Below, in pieces: positions 52,079-60,396 of a stretch of 64,000 bases of DNA. The translations under genes were made by a program, and so were the position numbers. The stretch lies in contig NZ_FONG01000002.1 of NCBI RefSeq assembly GCF_900112845.1, positions 1 through 64,000 on the forward strand, given 5' to 3'. Positions within the stretch are counted from its first letter, which is position 1. The number at the start of each line of letters is the position of its first letter. The stretch is from Actinacidiphila alni (GTDB lineage: Bacteria; Actinomycetota; Actinomycetes; Streptomycetales; Streptomycetaceae). The notes under the pieces were generated by a model. The model ran no database searches and had not been told where the DNA came from. It saw nothing but the letters and a program-made list of their open reading frames with translations.

Positions 52079-53665
52079 GTGACCCCGCCGACCCGAACCG
52101 CCGATCGTCCTGCCCGCCGCGCCAACTGGGCCGCGCGGCTGCGCCGTTCGCGGCGGACCGGGCCGGGCCCGGCCGCCGACCGGCGCGCCGACCACGGTCT
52201 GTGGACGGTCGACCGGGTGATCCGCGTCCTGGCCACCGCGTGCGACCGGGAGAACCGGCCGGTGCCGGTGGCCCATGTGGTGGTCGTCGGCGCCGAGTCG
52301 GTCCGCTTCCATCTGCGCACCCCCGACCAGCGCCCGCCGGCCGGATGGACCGCCGACCAGGACGGGCGCGTCTGGCAGGCGCCGTTGCGCCGGCTGCAGA
52401 GCGCGGGCGTCGCCGAGTCGCTGGCCGACCCGTACCCGCGTCTTGTGCCGCTCGGCCGCACCAGCGAGGGCTTCGTGCTGCTCAACCTCGGGCAGGCGGG
52501 CGGCCTGATCGGCCTGGAGGGCGACGCGCGCACGGCCAGGGCGCTGGCCCAGGACTGGGCGCACGAACTGGCCACGAGCCCGTGGTCGCGGGACGTACGG
52601 GTGGTGAAGGTCGGCTTCAAGTCCGCGGCGGAGGCGGGTGGTTCGGCGGGACCGGAGGCCACGTCCGAGAGTGCTCCCGAGGAACCGGCGGACGCCGCCG
52701 CCGAGTTGGACGAAGGGCCCGGCGGGGTGCTGGTGCTGGCCGCGCCGCCCGGCGGGCGGGACCGCGAGCGCTACCAGCGGCTGGCCGACGAGGCGGGCGG
52801 CCGCTGGGCGGTCGTCGTCGTGGGCCGCACCGACCAGCCGCGCTGGCGGTTCACCGTCGACGCCGCCGGATACGTGGACACCGGTCTGCTGGACGAGCGG
52901 GTGGCGCACCACCCGGACGCGCCCGTGGAGCCGCCGCCCGTGCCCGTCGAGGCCGCCGCCGCGCCGGACGCCACCGTGGGCGGCCGCACCGCCCGTACGG
53001 GCCGCGCCGTCACCCGGCGCCGGGCCGTCATCGCGGGCATCGTCGCCGTGGTGTGCCTCGGGGGCGCGGGCATGGGCATCGCGCTCGGCACCTCCGGCTC
53101 GTCCTCCGAGCCGGTCGCGCACGCCGCCGGCACCACGGCGGCGGAGACGCCGTCGGCGGGCGGGACCGCCGACTCGCCCTCGGCGCAGGCCCCTTCGGCG
53201 ACGGCACCGACCACGGCGGCGGGTGCGTCCGTACCGCCGTCCGCGGGGAACGGGCCCGGGAACGGCACCGGAACCGGGACGGCGGGCGGCTCGGGCAAGA
53301 CGCCGGGCGCCCCCTTCAAGAACCCCGCCTCGGGCAAGTGCCTGAGCGCGACGGCGGGTACGGACGGTACGCCGCTGGTGCTCGCCGCCTGCGACGGCAG
53401 TGATGTGCAGCGCTGGCACATCGCCCCGGACGGCACGATCCAGGTCAAGGGCCTGTGCATGGACGCCGCGTGGGGCGCCACGACGCCCGGCACGGTCGTC
53501 CAGGTCGCCAACTGCAGCGGCAATGTCGCGCAGAAGTTCGCGATGCGCGGCGACACCGTCTACTCCAAGAACGCCTCCCTGTGCGTGAGCGTGCTGGGCG
53601 GCGGCACCGGGATCCGCCTGGAGCCGTGCGGCTCCGGCGGACCCCAGACCTTCAAGCGGCGCTGA
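52079..53665 (+). CDS. Single-pass membrane protein with outside ricin-type lectin, next to T7SS operon
   Basis: The 528-residue protein starts with GTG six bases after AAGGAG. The cytosolic part (residues 1-310) has GLWTVDRVIRVLATACDRENRPVPVAHVVVVGAESVRFHL and GFVLLNLGQAGGLIGLEGDARTARALAQDWAHELATSPW, a domain also seen at the N-terminus of streptomycete LysM/BTAD proteins. One membrane helix (RAVIAGIVAVVCLGGAGMGIAL, ~320-342) follows. A Ser/Thr/Gly-rich stalk leads to a ricin-B-type lectin (KCLSATAGTDGTPLVLAACDGSDVQRWHI; QKFAM). It probably presents a sugar-binding head on the cell surface, and position suggests a T7SS partner; the link is inference. Confidence 0.8.
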   Translation: MTPPTRTADRPARRANWAARLRRSRRTGPGPAADRRADHGLWTVDRVIRVLATACDRENRPVPVAHVVVVGAESVRFHLRTPDQRPPAGWTADQDGRVWQAPLRRLQSAGVAESLADPYPRLVPLGRTSEGFVLLNLGQAGGLIGLEGDARTARALAQDWAHELATSPWSRDVRVVKVGFKSAAEAGGSAGPEATSESAPEEPADAAAELDEGPGGVLVLAAPPGGRDRERYQRLADEAGGRWAVVVVGRTDQPRWRFTVDAAGYVDTGLLDERVAHHPDAPVEPPPVPVEAAAAPDATVGGRTARTGRAVTRRRAVIAGIVAVVCLGGAGMGIALGTSGSSSEPVAHAAGTTAAETPSAGGTADSPSAQAPSATAPTTAAGASVPPSAGNGPGNGTGTGTAGGSGKTPGAPFKNPASGKCLSATAGTDGTPLVLAACDGSDVQRWHIAPDGTIQVKGLCMDAAWGATTPGTVVQVANCSGNVAQKFAMRGDTVYSKNASLCVSVLGGGTGIRLEPCGSGGPQTFKRR

Positions 53666-53683
53666 GTTCCTTCGCCTCGGGGC

Positions 53684-54655
53684 TCAGCCCACCGCCTTCC
53701 AGTGCGTGTACGGCGTGACCATCTGATAGCTGCGGGTCGGGCAGTAGAACGCGCCCGCGCCCGAGTCGTAGTGCGTGTCGGAGTTGGCCGAAGTGGCCGC
53801 CGACCAGGTGCCGTTGACCCGTACGGAGATGCCGGACGACTCGAAGGTCAGGCCCGCCATGTCGGTGCAGGACGACGCCTGGCCGTTGGACCCGACGGTC
53901 GAGTACAGCTCCTCGATGTCCCAGCCGTCGGTGCGGCCCGACTGATTGGTGCCGGACTGCGTGAACAGCGTGTCCCAGCGGCCGGTGGAGTAGTTCCACA
54001 GCGCCGCGGACCACGTGTTGTTCGCCGCGTTCGTCCTGATCACCCGGCCGGTGTAGGCGCCACTGCCGCCGGTGTACGTGGTCAGGAAATTGCTGTCGAT
54101 CGGTACGGACGCGGCGAAGTTGACGCTGCGGCACCAGTCCCAGGCGGAGACGGAGCGCACCGACCGCGTGTACACCGTCACCAGCTCCACGCAGGAGCCG
54201 CCCGGCGGGTACATCGTCGGCGTGTAGATCGTCGTGCCGCTGTCGTGCACGGTCAGCGTCGTGGACACCGACTGTGTCGCGCACGAACCGTCCGCTCCGG
54301 ACAGCGACTTGAAGGACGTGCCCTGCGCCGGATGGATGTCCAGCAGCGGCTTGACCGCCGTGGCCCGCACACCGAGCGGCCCCTTGCCGGCGATGCCGCT
54401 TCCGCTTCCGCCGTACTGCGCCCGGTGCTGCGCGGTGAGCCCGCCCAGCTCCTCCCGCACCTGCGCCGCGGGCAGCGCCCCGCTCACCGTCCGCCCGGAC
54501 ACCGCGGCCGAGTTGCAGGCCGCGGCCGCCGGCGCGGCCACCCCGTCCTCCCCCGCCCCCGCCGCGGCGGCCGTCCCCAGCCCCGCACCACCCAGCACCA
54601 GCGCCGCACTCGCGGCGAACACAGCCGCCGTTGACCTCAGACTTCGCACGCTCAT
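53684..54655 (-). CDS. Secreted protein of unknown function
   Basis: The 323-residue product has a signal peptide (TAAVFAASAALVLGGAGLGTAAAA) and an ATG after GAGAGGATCGG. The mature protein is Ser/Thr/Gly-rich with paired Cys (AACNSA, DGSCATQSV, GGSCVELVT, DWCRSVN, SSCTDMAGL, FYCPTRS), suggesting disulfide-rich beta modules. No enzyme family is recognised. It converges with the lectin membrane protein gene, whose stop is 18 bases away. It may be a wall or surface adhesin, but there is no direct evidence. Confidence 0.65.
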   Translation of the reverse strand: MSVRSLRSTAAVFAASAALVLGGAGLGTAAAAGAGEDGVAAPAAAACNSAAVSGRTVSGALPAAQVREELGGLTAQHRAQYGGSGSGIAGKGPLGVRATAVKPLLDIHPAQGTSFKSLSGADGSCATQSVSTTLTVHDSGTTIYTPTMYPPGGSCVELVTVYTRSVRSVSAWDWCRSVNFAASVPIDSNFLTTYTGGSGAYTGRVIRTNAANNTWSAALWNYSTGRWDTLFTQSGTNQSGRTDGWDIEELYSTVGSNGQASSCTDMAGLTFESSGISVRVNGTWSAATSANSDTHYDSGAGAFYCPTRSYQMVTPYTHWKAVG

Positions 54656-54758
54656 CCGATCCTCTCGGGGCTCATGGGACGCCTGTGACACCAGGCGCAT
54701 CGTGTCCATGACAATCCATGAGTGTGCGAATGGGAAGACTTCCGCCTGAAGTTGACGC

Positions 54759-54791
54759 CTTCCCGACCCTCCGAAGGGGAGGGCCGGGAAG
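54759..54791 (-). terminator. Hairpin terminator after the MFS exporter
   Basis: Fourteen-base arms with one mismatch (CTTCCCGACCCTCC and GGAGGGCCGGGAAG) enclose GAAGG, ten bases beyond the exporter stop on the minus strand. Confidence 0.8.
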
Positions 54792-54800
54792 TCGCCCGGC

Positions 54801-56309
54801 TCAGGCGGGTGCCTGTTCGGGGGTCGGTGCGGTGGGGGTGGGGGTCGGCGCCGGGGTGTGGCGGAGGGCGGTCAGGGCGACCGTGACCGCGGCGAGGAGG
54901 AGGGCGGCGCCGAGGGTGAGGCCGAGGGCGTAGCCGGAGTTGAGGGAGTGGAGGGTGACGGGGTGGCCCGTACGGCGCTGGGCCGCGGTGCCCAGGGCCG
55001 CGAGGCCGAGGGAGGCGCCGATCTGGCGGGAGCTGTTCAGCAGGCCCGAGGCGGTGCCGGTCTCGTGGGGCGCGACGCCGGCCGTCGCGATGGAGACGAC
55101 CGGGCCGAGGCAGAGCCCGAAGCCGACGCTGGCGACGATCGACGGCCCGAGGATGTCGGCGGCGAAACTGCCGTCCGCGCTGATCATCCCGAACCACGCG
55201 AAGCCGACCGTACCGAGCAGCCCGCCCGCGACGAGCAGGATGCGCGGCGGCACGCGGTAGCCGAGCTTCACCGCCAGGACGGACCCGGCGATCAGCCCGA
55301 AGGTGAAGGGCAGGAACATCACCCCGGTCATCGCCGGACCGTGCCCGAGGATCTCCTGGAGGTAGAGCGAGGCGAAGTAGAAGGACGGCGTCATCGCCAT
55401 GCCGACCAGCAGGTTGAAGGCGTTGGCGCCGCTGACCGAGCGGTTCGCGAACAGCCCGAGCCGGATCAGCGGATCACGCGCCGTCGTGCGTTCCACCGCC
55501 ACGAAGGCCGCCAGCAGGACGACGGCCGCCGCGAGCGTGCCGAGCGTGGCCGCCGAGGTCCACCCGTGCCGGTCGGTACGGACCACGCCGAAGACCAGCA
55601 GCGTCATCCCGGCGGTGGCCAGTACGGCGCCGAGCACATCGGGCCGGGAGCCGCGCGCGGCGGGCGGCGCCGCGCGCACCCCGCGCCAGGCCAGCGCCAT
55701 CGCGCCGAGCGCCATCGGCACGTTCACCAGCATCACCCAGCGCCAACTGGCGTACTGCGTCAGCACACCCCCGATGACGACGCCGAAGGCGCCGCCCGCC
55801 GCGTTCGTCGCGCTCCACACACCGAAGGCCCGCACCCGCTCCCGCCCCGAGGGGAAGGTCGCGGTGAGCAGCGACAGCGCGGCCGGCGCGAGCGCGGCGG
55901 CGCCGATGCCCTGGACGGTGCGGGCCGCGACGAGCTGGCCGGGCGCCTGGGCGAGGCCGCCGGCCAGTGAGGCCAGCCCGAACAGGCCGAGGCCGAGCAG
56001 CAGCATCCGCTTGCGGCCGTAGCGGTCGGCCGCCTTGCCGCCGAGCAGCAGCAGACCGCCGAAGGTGAGCGCGTACGCGTGGATCACCCAGGTCAGGCCG
56101 ACCGCGTCGAAGCCGAGGCCGGTCGCGATCTGCGGCAGTCCGACGTTCACGACCGAGATGTCCAGCGACACCATGAACTGGACGACGGCGACCACGGCGA
56201 GCGTGAGGCCGGGCCGTACGCCGGCCGCTTCCGCCTTCCCGTCCGGCGGCGTGCGCGGAGTGCCGCCCCGCGCCCTCGGAACACCCGCGTCATTCGTTGT
56301 GCCGGTCAT
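54801..56309 (-). CDS. DHA2-type MFS exporter under TetR control
   Basis: The 502-residue protein has about 14 hydrophobic helices, with the EmrB-type markers QFMVSLDISVVNVGLPQIATGLG, GGKAADRYGRKRMLLLGLG and GGAFGVVIGGVLTQYASWRWVMLVNVP. The ATG at 56309 follows a GGGGG ribosome binding site. The divergent TetR gene and the 22-base operator between them make a classical resistance pair. The Pro/Thr-rich C-terminus (TPAPTPTPTAPTPEQAPA) is encoded by short repeats. A drug or endogenous antibiotic is the likely substrate. Confidence 0.92.
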   Translation of the reverse strand: MTGTTNDAGVPRARGGTPRTPPDGKAEAAGVRPGLTLAVVAVVQFMVSLDISVVNVGLPQIATGLGFDAVGLTWVIHAYALTFGGLLLLGGKAADRYGRKRMLLLGLGLFGLASLAGGLAQAPGQLVAARTVQGIGAAALAPAALSLLTATFPSGRERVRAFGVWSATNAAGGAFGVVIGGVLTQYASWRWVMLVNVPMALGAMALAWRGVRAAPPAARGSRPDVLGAVLATAGMTLLVFGVVRTDRHGWTSAATLGTLAAAVVLLAAFVAVERTTARDPLIRLGLFANRSVSGANAFNLLVGMAMTPSFYFASLYLQEILGHGPAMTGVMFLPFTFGLIAGSVLAVKLGYRVPPRILLVAGGLLGTVGFAWFGMISADGSFAADILGPSIVASVGFGLCLGPVVSIATAGVAPHETGTASGLLNSSRQIGASLGLAALGTAAQRRTGHPVTLHSLNSGYALGLTLGAALLLAAVTVALTALRHTPAPTPTPTAPTPEQAPA

Positions 56310-56340
56310 CGCCGACCCCCATTTCTCGACTTCCCGCTGA

Positions 56341-56362
56341 CTTTAGGAACGTGTTCCGAAAG
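56341..56362. promoter_or_regulatory. TetR operator between MFS and tetR-like gene
   Basis: CTTTAGGAACGTGTTCCGAAAG is a 22-base palindrome (GGAAC-GT-GTTCC core, CTTT/AAAG flanks). It covers the presumed minus-strand -10 TAAAGT and lies next to TAGCAT (56363-56368), a candidate plus-strand -10. Binding there would shut both divergent promoters. Confidence 0.8.
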
Positions 56363-56459
56363 TAGCATCGGAAGCGGCTGCCGTAAATCGGACGAGGTCA
56401 GCGGGGGTTTTGGCGCGCGGCCCGGGACCTGCGGGCGCGGCCCCGCCCGGCTTGGCGGC

Positions 56460-57149
56460 ATGATGGAGTCCATGTCCTCCTCCGCCGCGCCCACCGGCCG
56501 CACCGGCCGCCCGCCCGTGACCTCCCGCGCGGAGATCCTCACGGCGGCCCGGCGCCTCATCGACCGCGACGGCTGGGACAAGCTCACGATCCGCCGCCTC
56601 GCGTCCGAGCTGGGCGTCGGCGCGACGACGCTCTACCACCACATTCGCGACAAGGAGGATCTGCTGGTCCAGCTGCTGGAGTACCACGTCGGCCGGCTCG
56701 ACCGTCCGCCGCTGCCGGACGGGCCGCGCGACCGCATCGTCGTCGCCGCCGCCGCGATGCACGACGCGCTCGCGTCCTGGCCGTGGGCGGCCGAGGTGCT
56801 GACCACGGACGGCTTCGTCGGCCTGCTCGACGAGTCCGCGCTGTGGATGGTCGAGGGCATCCTGGCCGGCGCCGACGAGCACGGCTGCACGCCCGAGCAG
56901 TCCGTACGCCTCTTCCGCAGCATCTGGTACTACACCGTCGGCGAGATCCTGGTCCGCGCGCACACCGCGCGCCGCGTCGAGGAGGGCCGACTCCCCGAAT
57001 TCCGCACGGTGTTCGACGCGGACCGCGTCCCCCACCTGGCCGCCCTCGGCGCACGCTGGCGCACGCTGGCCGTACGGGACACGTATCCGGTCGGCCTCCA
57101 GGCGTTCGTGGACGGCCTGTTGGCCCAGGCCGACGCCGAACGCGCCTGA
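56460..57149 (+). CDS. TetR-family repressor of the MFS exporter
   Basis: The 229-residue protein has the TetR helix-turn-helix (RAEILTAARRLIDRDGWDKLTIRRLASELGVGATTLYHHIRDKEDLL) and a helical C-terminal domain of the TetR_C type found beside drug exporters (LDESALWMVEGILAGADEHG, FRSIWYYTVGEILVRAH). The start is ambiguous among ATGs at 56460, 56463 and 56472; GGAG lies before the last. It should repress itself and the divergent exporter until a ligand binds. Confidence 0.9.
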   Translation: MMESMSSSAAPTGRTGRPPVTSRAEILTAARRLIDRDGWDKLTIRRLASELGVGATTLYHHIRDKEDLLVQLLEYHVGRLDRPPLPDGPRDRIVVAAAAMHDALASWPWAAEVLTTDGFVGLLDESALWMVEGILAGADEHGCTPEQSVRLFRSIWYYTVGEILVRAHTARRVEEGRLPEFRTVFDADRVPHLAALGARWRTLAVRDTYPVGLQAFVDGLLAQADAERA

Positions 57150-57171
57150 CGGCGGGGCGAGCGGGGCCGGT

Positions 57172-57729
57172 TCAGGCCGCGTTCTCCGGGCGGGTGAGCA
57201 GCGCCAGGTAGCGGTCGATGCCCGAGACCCGTCCGGGCAGCGGCGCGGTCAGGTCCCACCAGCGCGCCGCCGCGATCTCGTCGTAGGACCGGACGGCGGG
57301 GAAGGCGCGCCGCCACGCGGCGGGACCGGTGAACAGAGCGCCGTACTCGGCCCGTCGCCCGGGTCCGAGCAGGAATCCCGCCCACCCGACGAACCGCAGC
57401 GGCCTGCCGGGCACCTGCCCGGTCTCCTCCGCGAGTTCGCGGACCGCCGCCTGGCGCGGACTCTCCCCCGGCTCCAACTGCGCCCCGGGCAGCTCCCATT
57501 GGTCCCGCTCGCGGTCACGGACGACGACGACCTCACCGCCGTGCCACAGCGCGGTCAGCGCCATGGGCATCGGCGCGCCGTCGGGGAGCACGTGCTCGAC
57601 GCCGAAGGTGAACGACACGAGCCGGTTGCCGTGCTCGTCGACGGCGAGGGGTACGGCGGGCACGGACGACGAGGGCGAGGGCGAGGGCGAGGGCGGCGGC
57701 GACGATGACGGCGAGGGCGAAACGGCCAT
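57172..57729 (-). CDS. Nudix hydrolase
   Basis: The 185-residue enzyme carries a Nudix box (ESPRQAAVRELAEETGQVPG) near residue 107, preceded by WELPGAQLEPG; the first Gly of the consensus is altered to Ala. It should hydrolyse a nucleoside diphosphate derivative in the cytosol. The N-terminal 24 residues are a Ser/Pro repeat (SPSPSSSPPPSPSPSPSSS), encoded by GAGGGC hexamers at 57671-57694; the true start may be the GTG near 57665, just after it. The gene converges with the TetR gene. Confidence 0.82.
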   Translation of the reverse strand: MAVSPSPSSSPPPSPSPSPSSSVPAVPLAVDEHGNRLVSFTFGVEHVLPDGAPMPMALTALWHGGEVVVVRDRERDQWELPGAQLEPGESPRQAAVRELAEETGQVPGRPLRFVGWAGFLLGPGRRAEYGALFTGPAAWRRAFPAVRSYDEIAAARWWDLTAPLPGRVSGIDRYLALLTRPENAA

Positions 57730-57930
57730 GGGGCAGTCTGCCCCGGCGCACAGCGCGGTGCACGCCGTCCCGCCCCATCCGATGAACGGCCACCGACAAG
57801 GTCTAGACATTTAACGGTCTCCGCCCCCGCCGGGACCGGCTGCTCGCGTACATTCATGGCTGTACGGACGCCCCAACTCGCAACGCCCTGTTCAGAGTTG
57901 ACCAACTGACCAGACGCAGAGGAGAGGTAA

Positions 57931-58887
57931 GTGCGCATCCCCCCACGTACGGGCCGGACCGGCCGACACATACAGACCGGCCGACGGATACGGATCGGCC
58001 GACGGGCAGGTATCGGCCGACGGATACGGCACTGGATCGGCGGCGGCATCGCGGGCGCGGCGGCACTGCTGCTGTTCGTCAGCGGCAGCGCGTCGGCCGC
58101 GATCCCGATCGGCCAGCCGATGACCGGCGAAGCGACCTACTACAACGATGTCGGCTACGGAGCGTGCGGGACGCAGATCGACGCGTCCACGCAGTATCTG
58201 GTCGCGGTGTCGTACCAGTGGTGGACGTCGGCCAATCCCAACAACGACCCGCTGTGCCAGGGCATTTCGGTCCAGGTCACCTACAACGGCCACACCATCA
58301 CCGTCCCGGTGGCCGACAAGTGCCCGACGTGCGACGCGACGCACATCGACCTCAGCCAGCCCGCGTTCACCGAATACGCGCCGACCGGCACCGGGGTGAT
58401 CACCGGTATCACCTGGCAGTTCGTCTCCTCCGGCGGCACTCCCCCGCCGCCCCCGCCGCTCGGCGCGCCCACCGGCGTGCACGTCACGGCGACCACCGGC
58501 AGCTCCGTCTCGCTGTCCTGGACGGGCGTGAGCGGCGCGTCCTCGTACGTCGTCCGGCGCGGCGCCACCCAGGTCGGCACCACCTCGGGCACCGGCTTCA
58601 CCGACACCGGTCTCACGGCGGGCACCACGTACAGCTACACCGTCGCCGCGGTCACCTCCTCCGGCGCCCTCGGCACCGCGTCACCGGCGGTCACCGCCAC
58701 GACCGCGGGTGACGGCGGCGGGCCCGCCAACGGCTGCCCGACCGCCTGGAGTTCGTCCACCTCATACGTGCCCGGCGACGTCGTCTCGTACAACGGCCAC
58801 AAGTACACCTCGACGTACTACTCGACCAGCGCCGTACCGAGCGACCCGTCGTCCTGGGCGGTGTGGACCGACAACGGCCCCTGCTGA
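57931..58887 (+). CDS. Expansin-like secreted protein with FN3 and chitin-binding module
   Basis: The 318-residue protein has a GTG start after GAGGAGAGG. Its long basic N-terminus (GRRIRIGRRAGIGRRIRHW) precedes a signal core (GGIAGAAALLLFVSGSASA). The first module, a double-psi barrel (GEATYYNDVGYGACGTQID and ADKCPTCDATHIDLSQPAF), matches expansin/RlpA/barwin proteins. An FN3 domain (~170-262) and a C-terminal CBM5/12-type domain (CPTAWSSSTSYVPGDVVSYNGHKYTS) follow. It should loosen polysaccharide and bind chitin or cellulose without hydrolysis. DNA repeats of GGCCGACGGATACGGAT type encode the basic leader. Confidence 0.85.
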   Translation: MRIPPRTGRTGRHIQTGRRIRIGRRAGIGRRIRHWIGGGIAGAAALLLFVSGSASAAIPIGQPMTGEATYYNDVGYGACGTQIDASTQYLVAVSYQWWTSANPNNDPLCQGISVQVTYNGHTITVPVADKCPTCDATHIDLSQPAFTEYAPTGTGVITGITWQFVSSGGTPPPPPPLGAPTGVHVTATTGSSVSLSWTGVSGASSYVVRRGATQVGTTSGTGFTDTGLTAGTTYSYTVAAVTSSGALGTASPAVTATTAGDGGGPANGCPTAWSSSTSYVPGDVVSYNGHKYTSTYYSTSAVPSDPSSWAVWTDNGPC

Positions 58888-58923
58888 CACGGGAGTTCAC
58901 CGCCGCTGCCCCGCCCTCGCCCC

Positions 58924-59421
58924 TCAGTCCTCCGCGATCTCCGGAGTCTCCCGGGGGGCGAGGCGGGGCAGCAGCGCGAGCAGGGAACGGCGTTCGGCCG
59001 GGTCGAGGCCGGCGAGGAAGCCGTCCTCCATGGCGCGGATCGCGGCGCGGACCCGGGCGTGGAGCGCGCGCCCGGCGTCGGTGAGCGAGACCGTGTACGA
59101 GCGGCGGTCGGCCGCGCCCGGGCGGCGTACGACGAGGCCGCGCCGCTGCAAGTCGTCCAGCAGCTTGATCAGCCGCGTCTTGTCGTGCCGGATCTCGCGG
59201 GCGAGCGTCAGCTGATTGGGCGCGGCGCCCAGGGCGAGCCGGGACAGGACGACGTACTCCCACATCGTCAGCCCGTTCTCGGCCAGCAGCGGCGCCTCGG
59301 CGTCCACGAGCCGTCGGGTGACGCGGGCGAACATCGCCCCCAGGTCCTCGCGCCCCGTCCCGTCGTCCCGCCCCGCCCCGTCGTCCCGCCCCGTTCCGTC
59401 CTCGCGATCGGCTTCCGACAT
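58924..59421 (-). CDS. MarR-family regulator divergent from an NmrA-like gene
   Basis: The 165-residue regulator has MWEYVVLSRLALGAAPNQLTLAREIRHDKTRLIKLLDDLQRRGLVVRR and wing PGAADRRSYTVSLT. The N-terminus is a repeat of Arg-Asp-Asp-Gly-Thr/Ala-Gly (DREDGTGRDDGAGRDDGTG), encoded by an 18-base DNA repeat (59361-59393). The divergent gene at 59509 is its probable target. It is the third MarR gene of the window with an exporter or redox neighbour. Confidence 0.88.
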   Translation of the reverse strand: MSEADREDGTGRDDGAGRDDGTGREDLGAMFARVTRRLVDAEAPLLAENGLTMWEYVVLSRLALGAAPNQLTLAREIRHDKTRLIKLLDDLQRRGLVVRRPGAADRRSYTVSLTDAGRALHARVRAAIRAMEDGFLAGLDPAERRSLLALLPRLAPRETPEIAED

Positions 59422-59473
59422 GCGCCGCAGTGTATCCGTGCGTCCGTGGCGATCAGCCCCGGCGGATGATCCG

Positions 59474-59503
59474 TTGACAGACGATACGCACATGCTTACC
59501 GTC
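59474..59503 (+). promoter_or_regulatory. Leaderless promoter of the NmrA-like gene
   Basis: TTGACA (59474-59479) and TACCGT (59498-59503) are 18 bases apart. The predicted transcription start is at or near the A of the ATG at 59509, so no ribosome binding site is needed. The ATGCAT palindrome around the start may be a MarR contact. Confidence 0.65.
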
Positions 59504-59508
59504 TACAT

Positions 59509-60396
59509 ATGCATACTATCGCTGTCTTCGGGGCCACCGGACGCGTCGGCGCCGCCACCGTCCGCCGTCTCGGCCGGGCAGGCGCGTCCGTCCGGGCCGT
59601 CGTCCGCACCGATCCGGCGGGCGTCCGGATCGAGGGCGCGGCCTCGGTCGTACGGGCCGACCTGCTCGATCCCGCATCCATCGCGGCGGCCGTCGCGGGA
59701 TGCGACAAGGCGCAGGTGATCTGCCCGCTGCCGCCGCGCGCGGACGACCCGGCCGCGCGGATGGCGGCCGTCACCGACGCGCTGGTGGCGGGCCTGCACG
59801 CCGCCCCGGCCGTCGAGATCCTGGCCGTCTCCGACTACGGCGCCGAACTCCCGTCCGGCACCGGCATCACCGGCCCCTTCCACCGACTGGAGGCCCGCCT
59901 TGGCGAACTGCCGAATCCGCTGACCTTCGTCCGCTCCGCCGAGCACATGCACAACTGGGCCCGGCAGGTGCCGGAAGCCGTCCGCACCGGCCGCCTCGCG
60001 AGCATGCACCAGCCGCTGACCAAGCGCTTCCCGACCGTGCACGCCCCCGATGTCGGCGTCCTCACCGCCGACCTGCTGCTGGCGCCCGCCGCCGACTCCC
60101 CGCGCGTCGTCCACGTCGAGGGCCCGGACCGCCCCACCGCCCTGGACGTCGCCGCCGCCCTCACCGCGATCACCGGCACGGACATCGCACCCTTCGAACC
60201 CCCGCGCCCCGCCTGGGAATCCGCCCTCACCACGGCCGGCGCCACCCTCGCCATGGCCGGCCTGATCACCGAACTCTTCGACGCCCACAACGCCGGCCGC
60301 ATCGGCACCCCGCCGGGCGCCGACGTCCGCTACGGCACCACGTCCTTGGCGGACGGCCTCGCCGCGGCCCTGTCCCGTGAGCGCCTGTCCCGTTAG
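59509..60396 (+). CDS. NmrA-like NAD(P)H-binding oxidoreductase or redox sensor
   Basis: The 295-residue Rossmann protein begins TIAVFGATGRVGAATVRRL with the G-x-x-G-x-x-G nucleotide loop at residues 8-14. It belongs to the NmrA/TMR-like atypical short-chain dehydrogenase group (LTFVRSAEHMHNWARQ, LITELFDAHNAGRI), some of which reduce quinones or sense NADP+ state. The catalytic Tyr-Lys pair is not conserved. It lies beside a MarR gene and its end overlaps the TetR gene by four bases. Expression is probably leaderless. Confidence 0.87.
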   Translation: MHTIAVFGATGRVGAATVRRLGRAGASVRAVVRTDPAGVRIEGAASVVRADLLDPASIAAAVAGCDKAQVICPLPPRADDPAARMAAVTDALVAGLHAAPAVEILAVSDYGAELPSGTGITGPFHRLEARLGELPNPLTFVRSAEHMHNWARQVPEAVRTGRLASMHQPLTKRFPTVHAPDVGVLTADLLLAPAADSPRVVHVEGPDRPTALDVAAALTAITGTDIAPFEPPRPAWESALTTAGATLAMAGLITELFDAHNAGRIGTPPGADVRYGTTSLADGLAAALSRERLSR

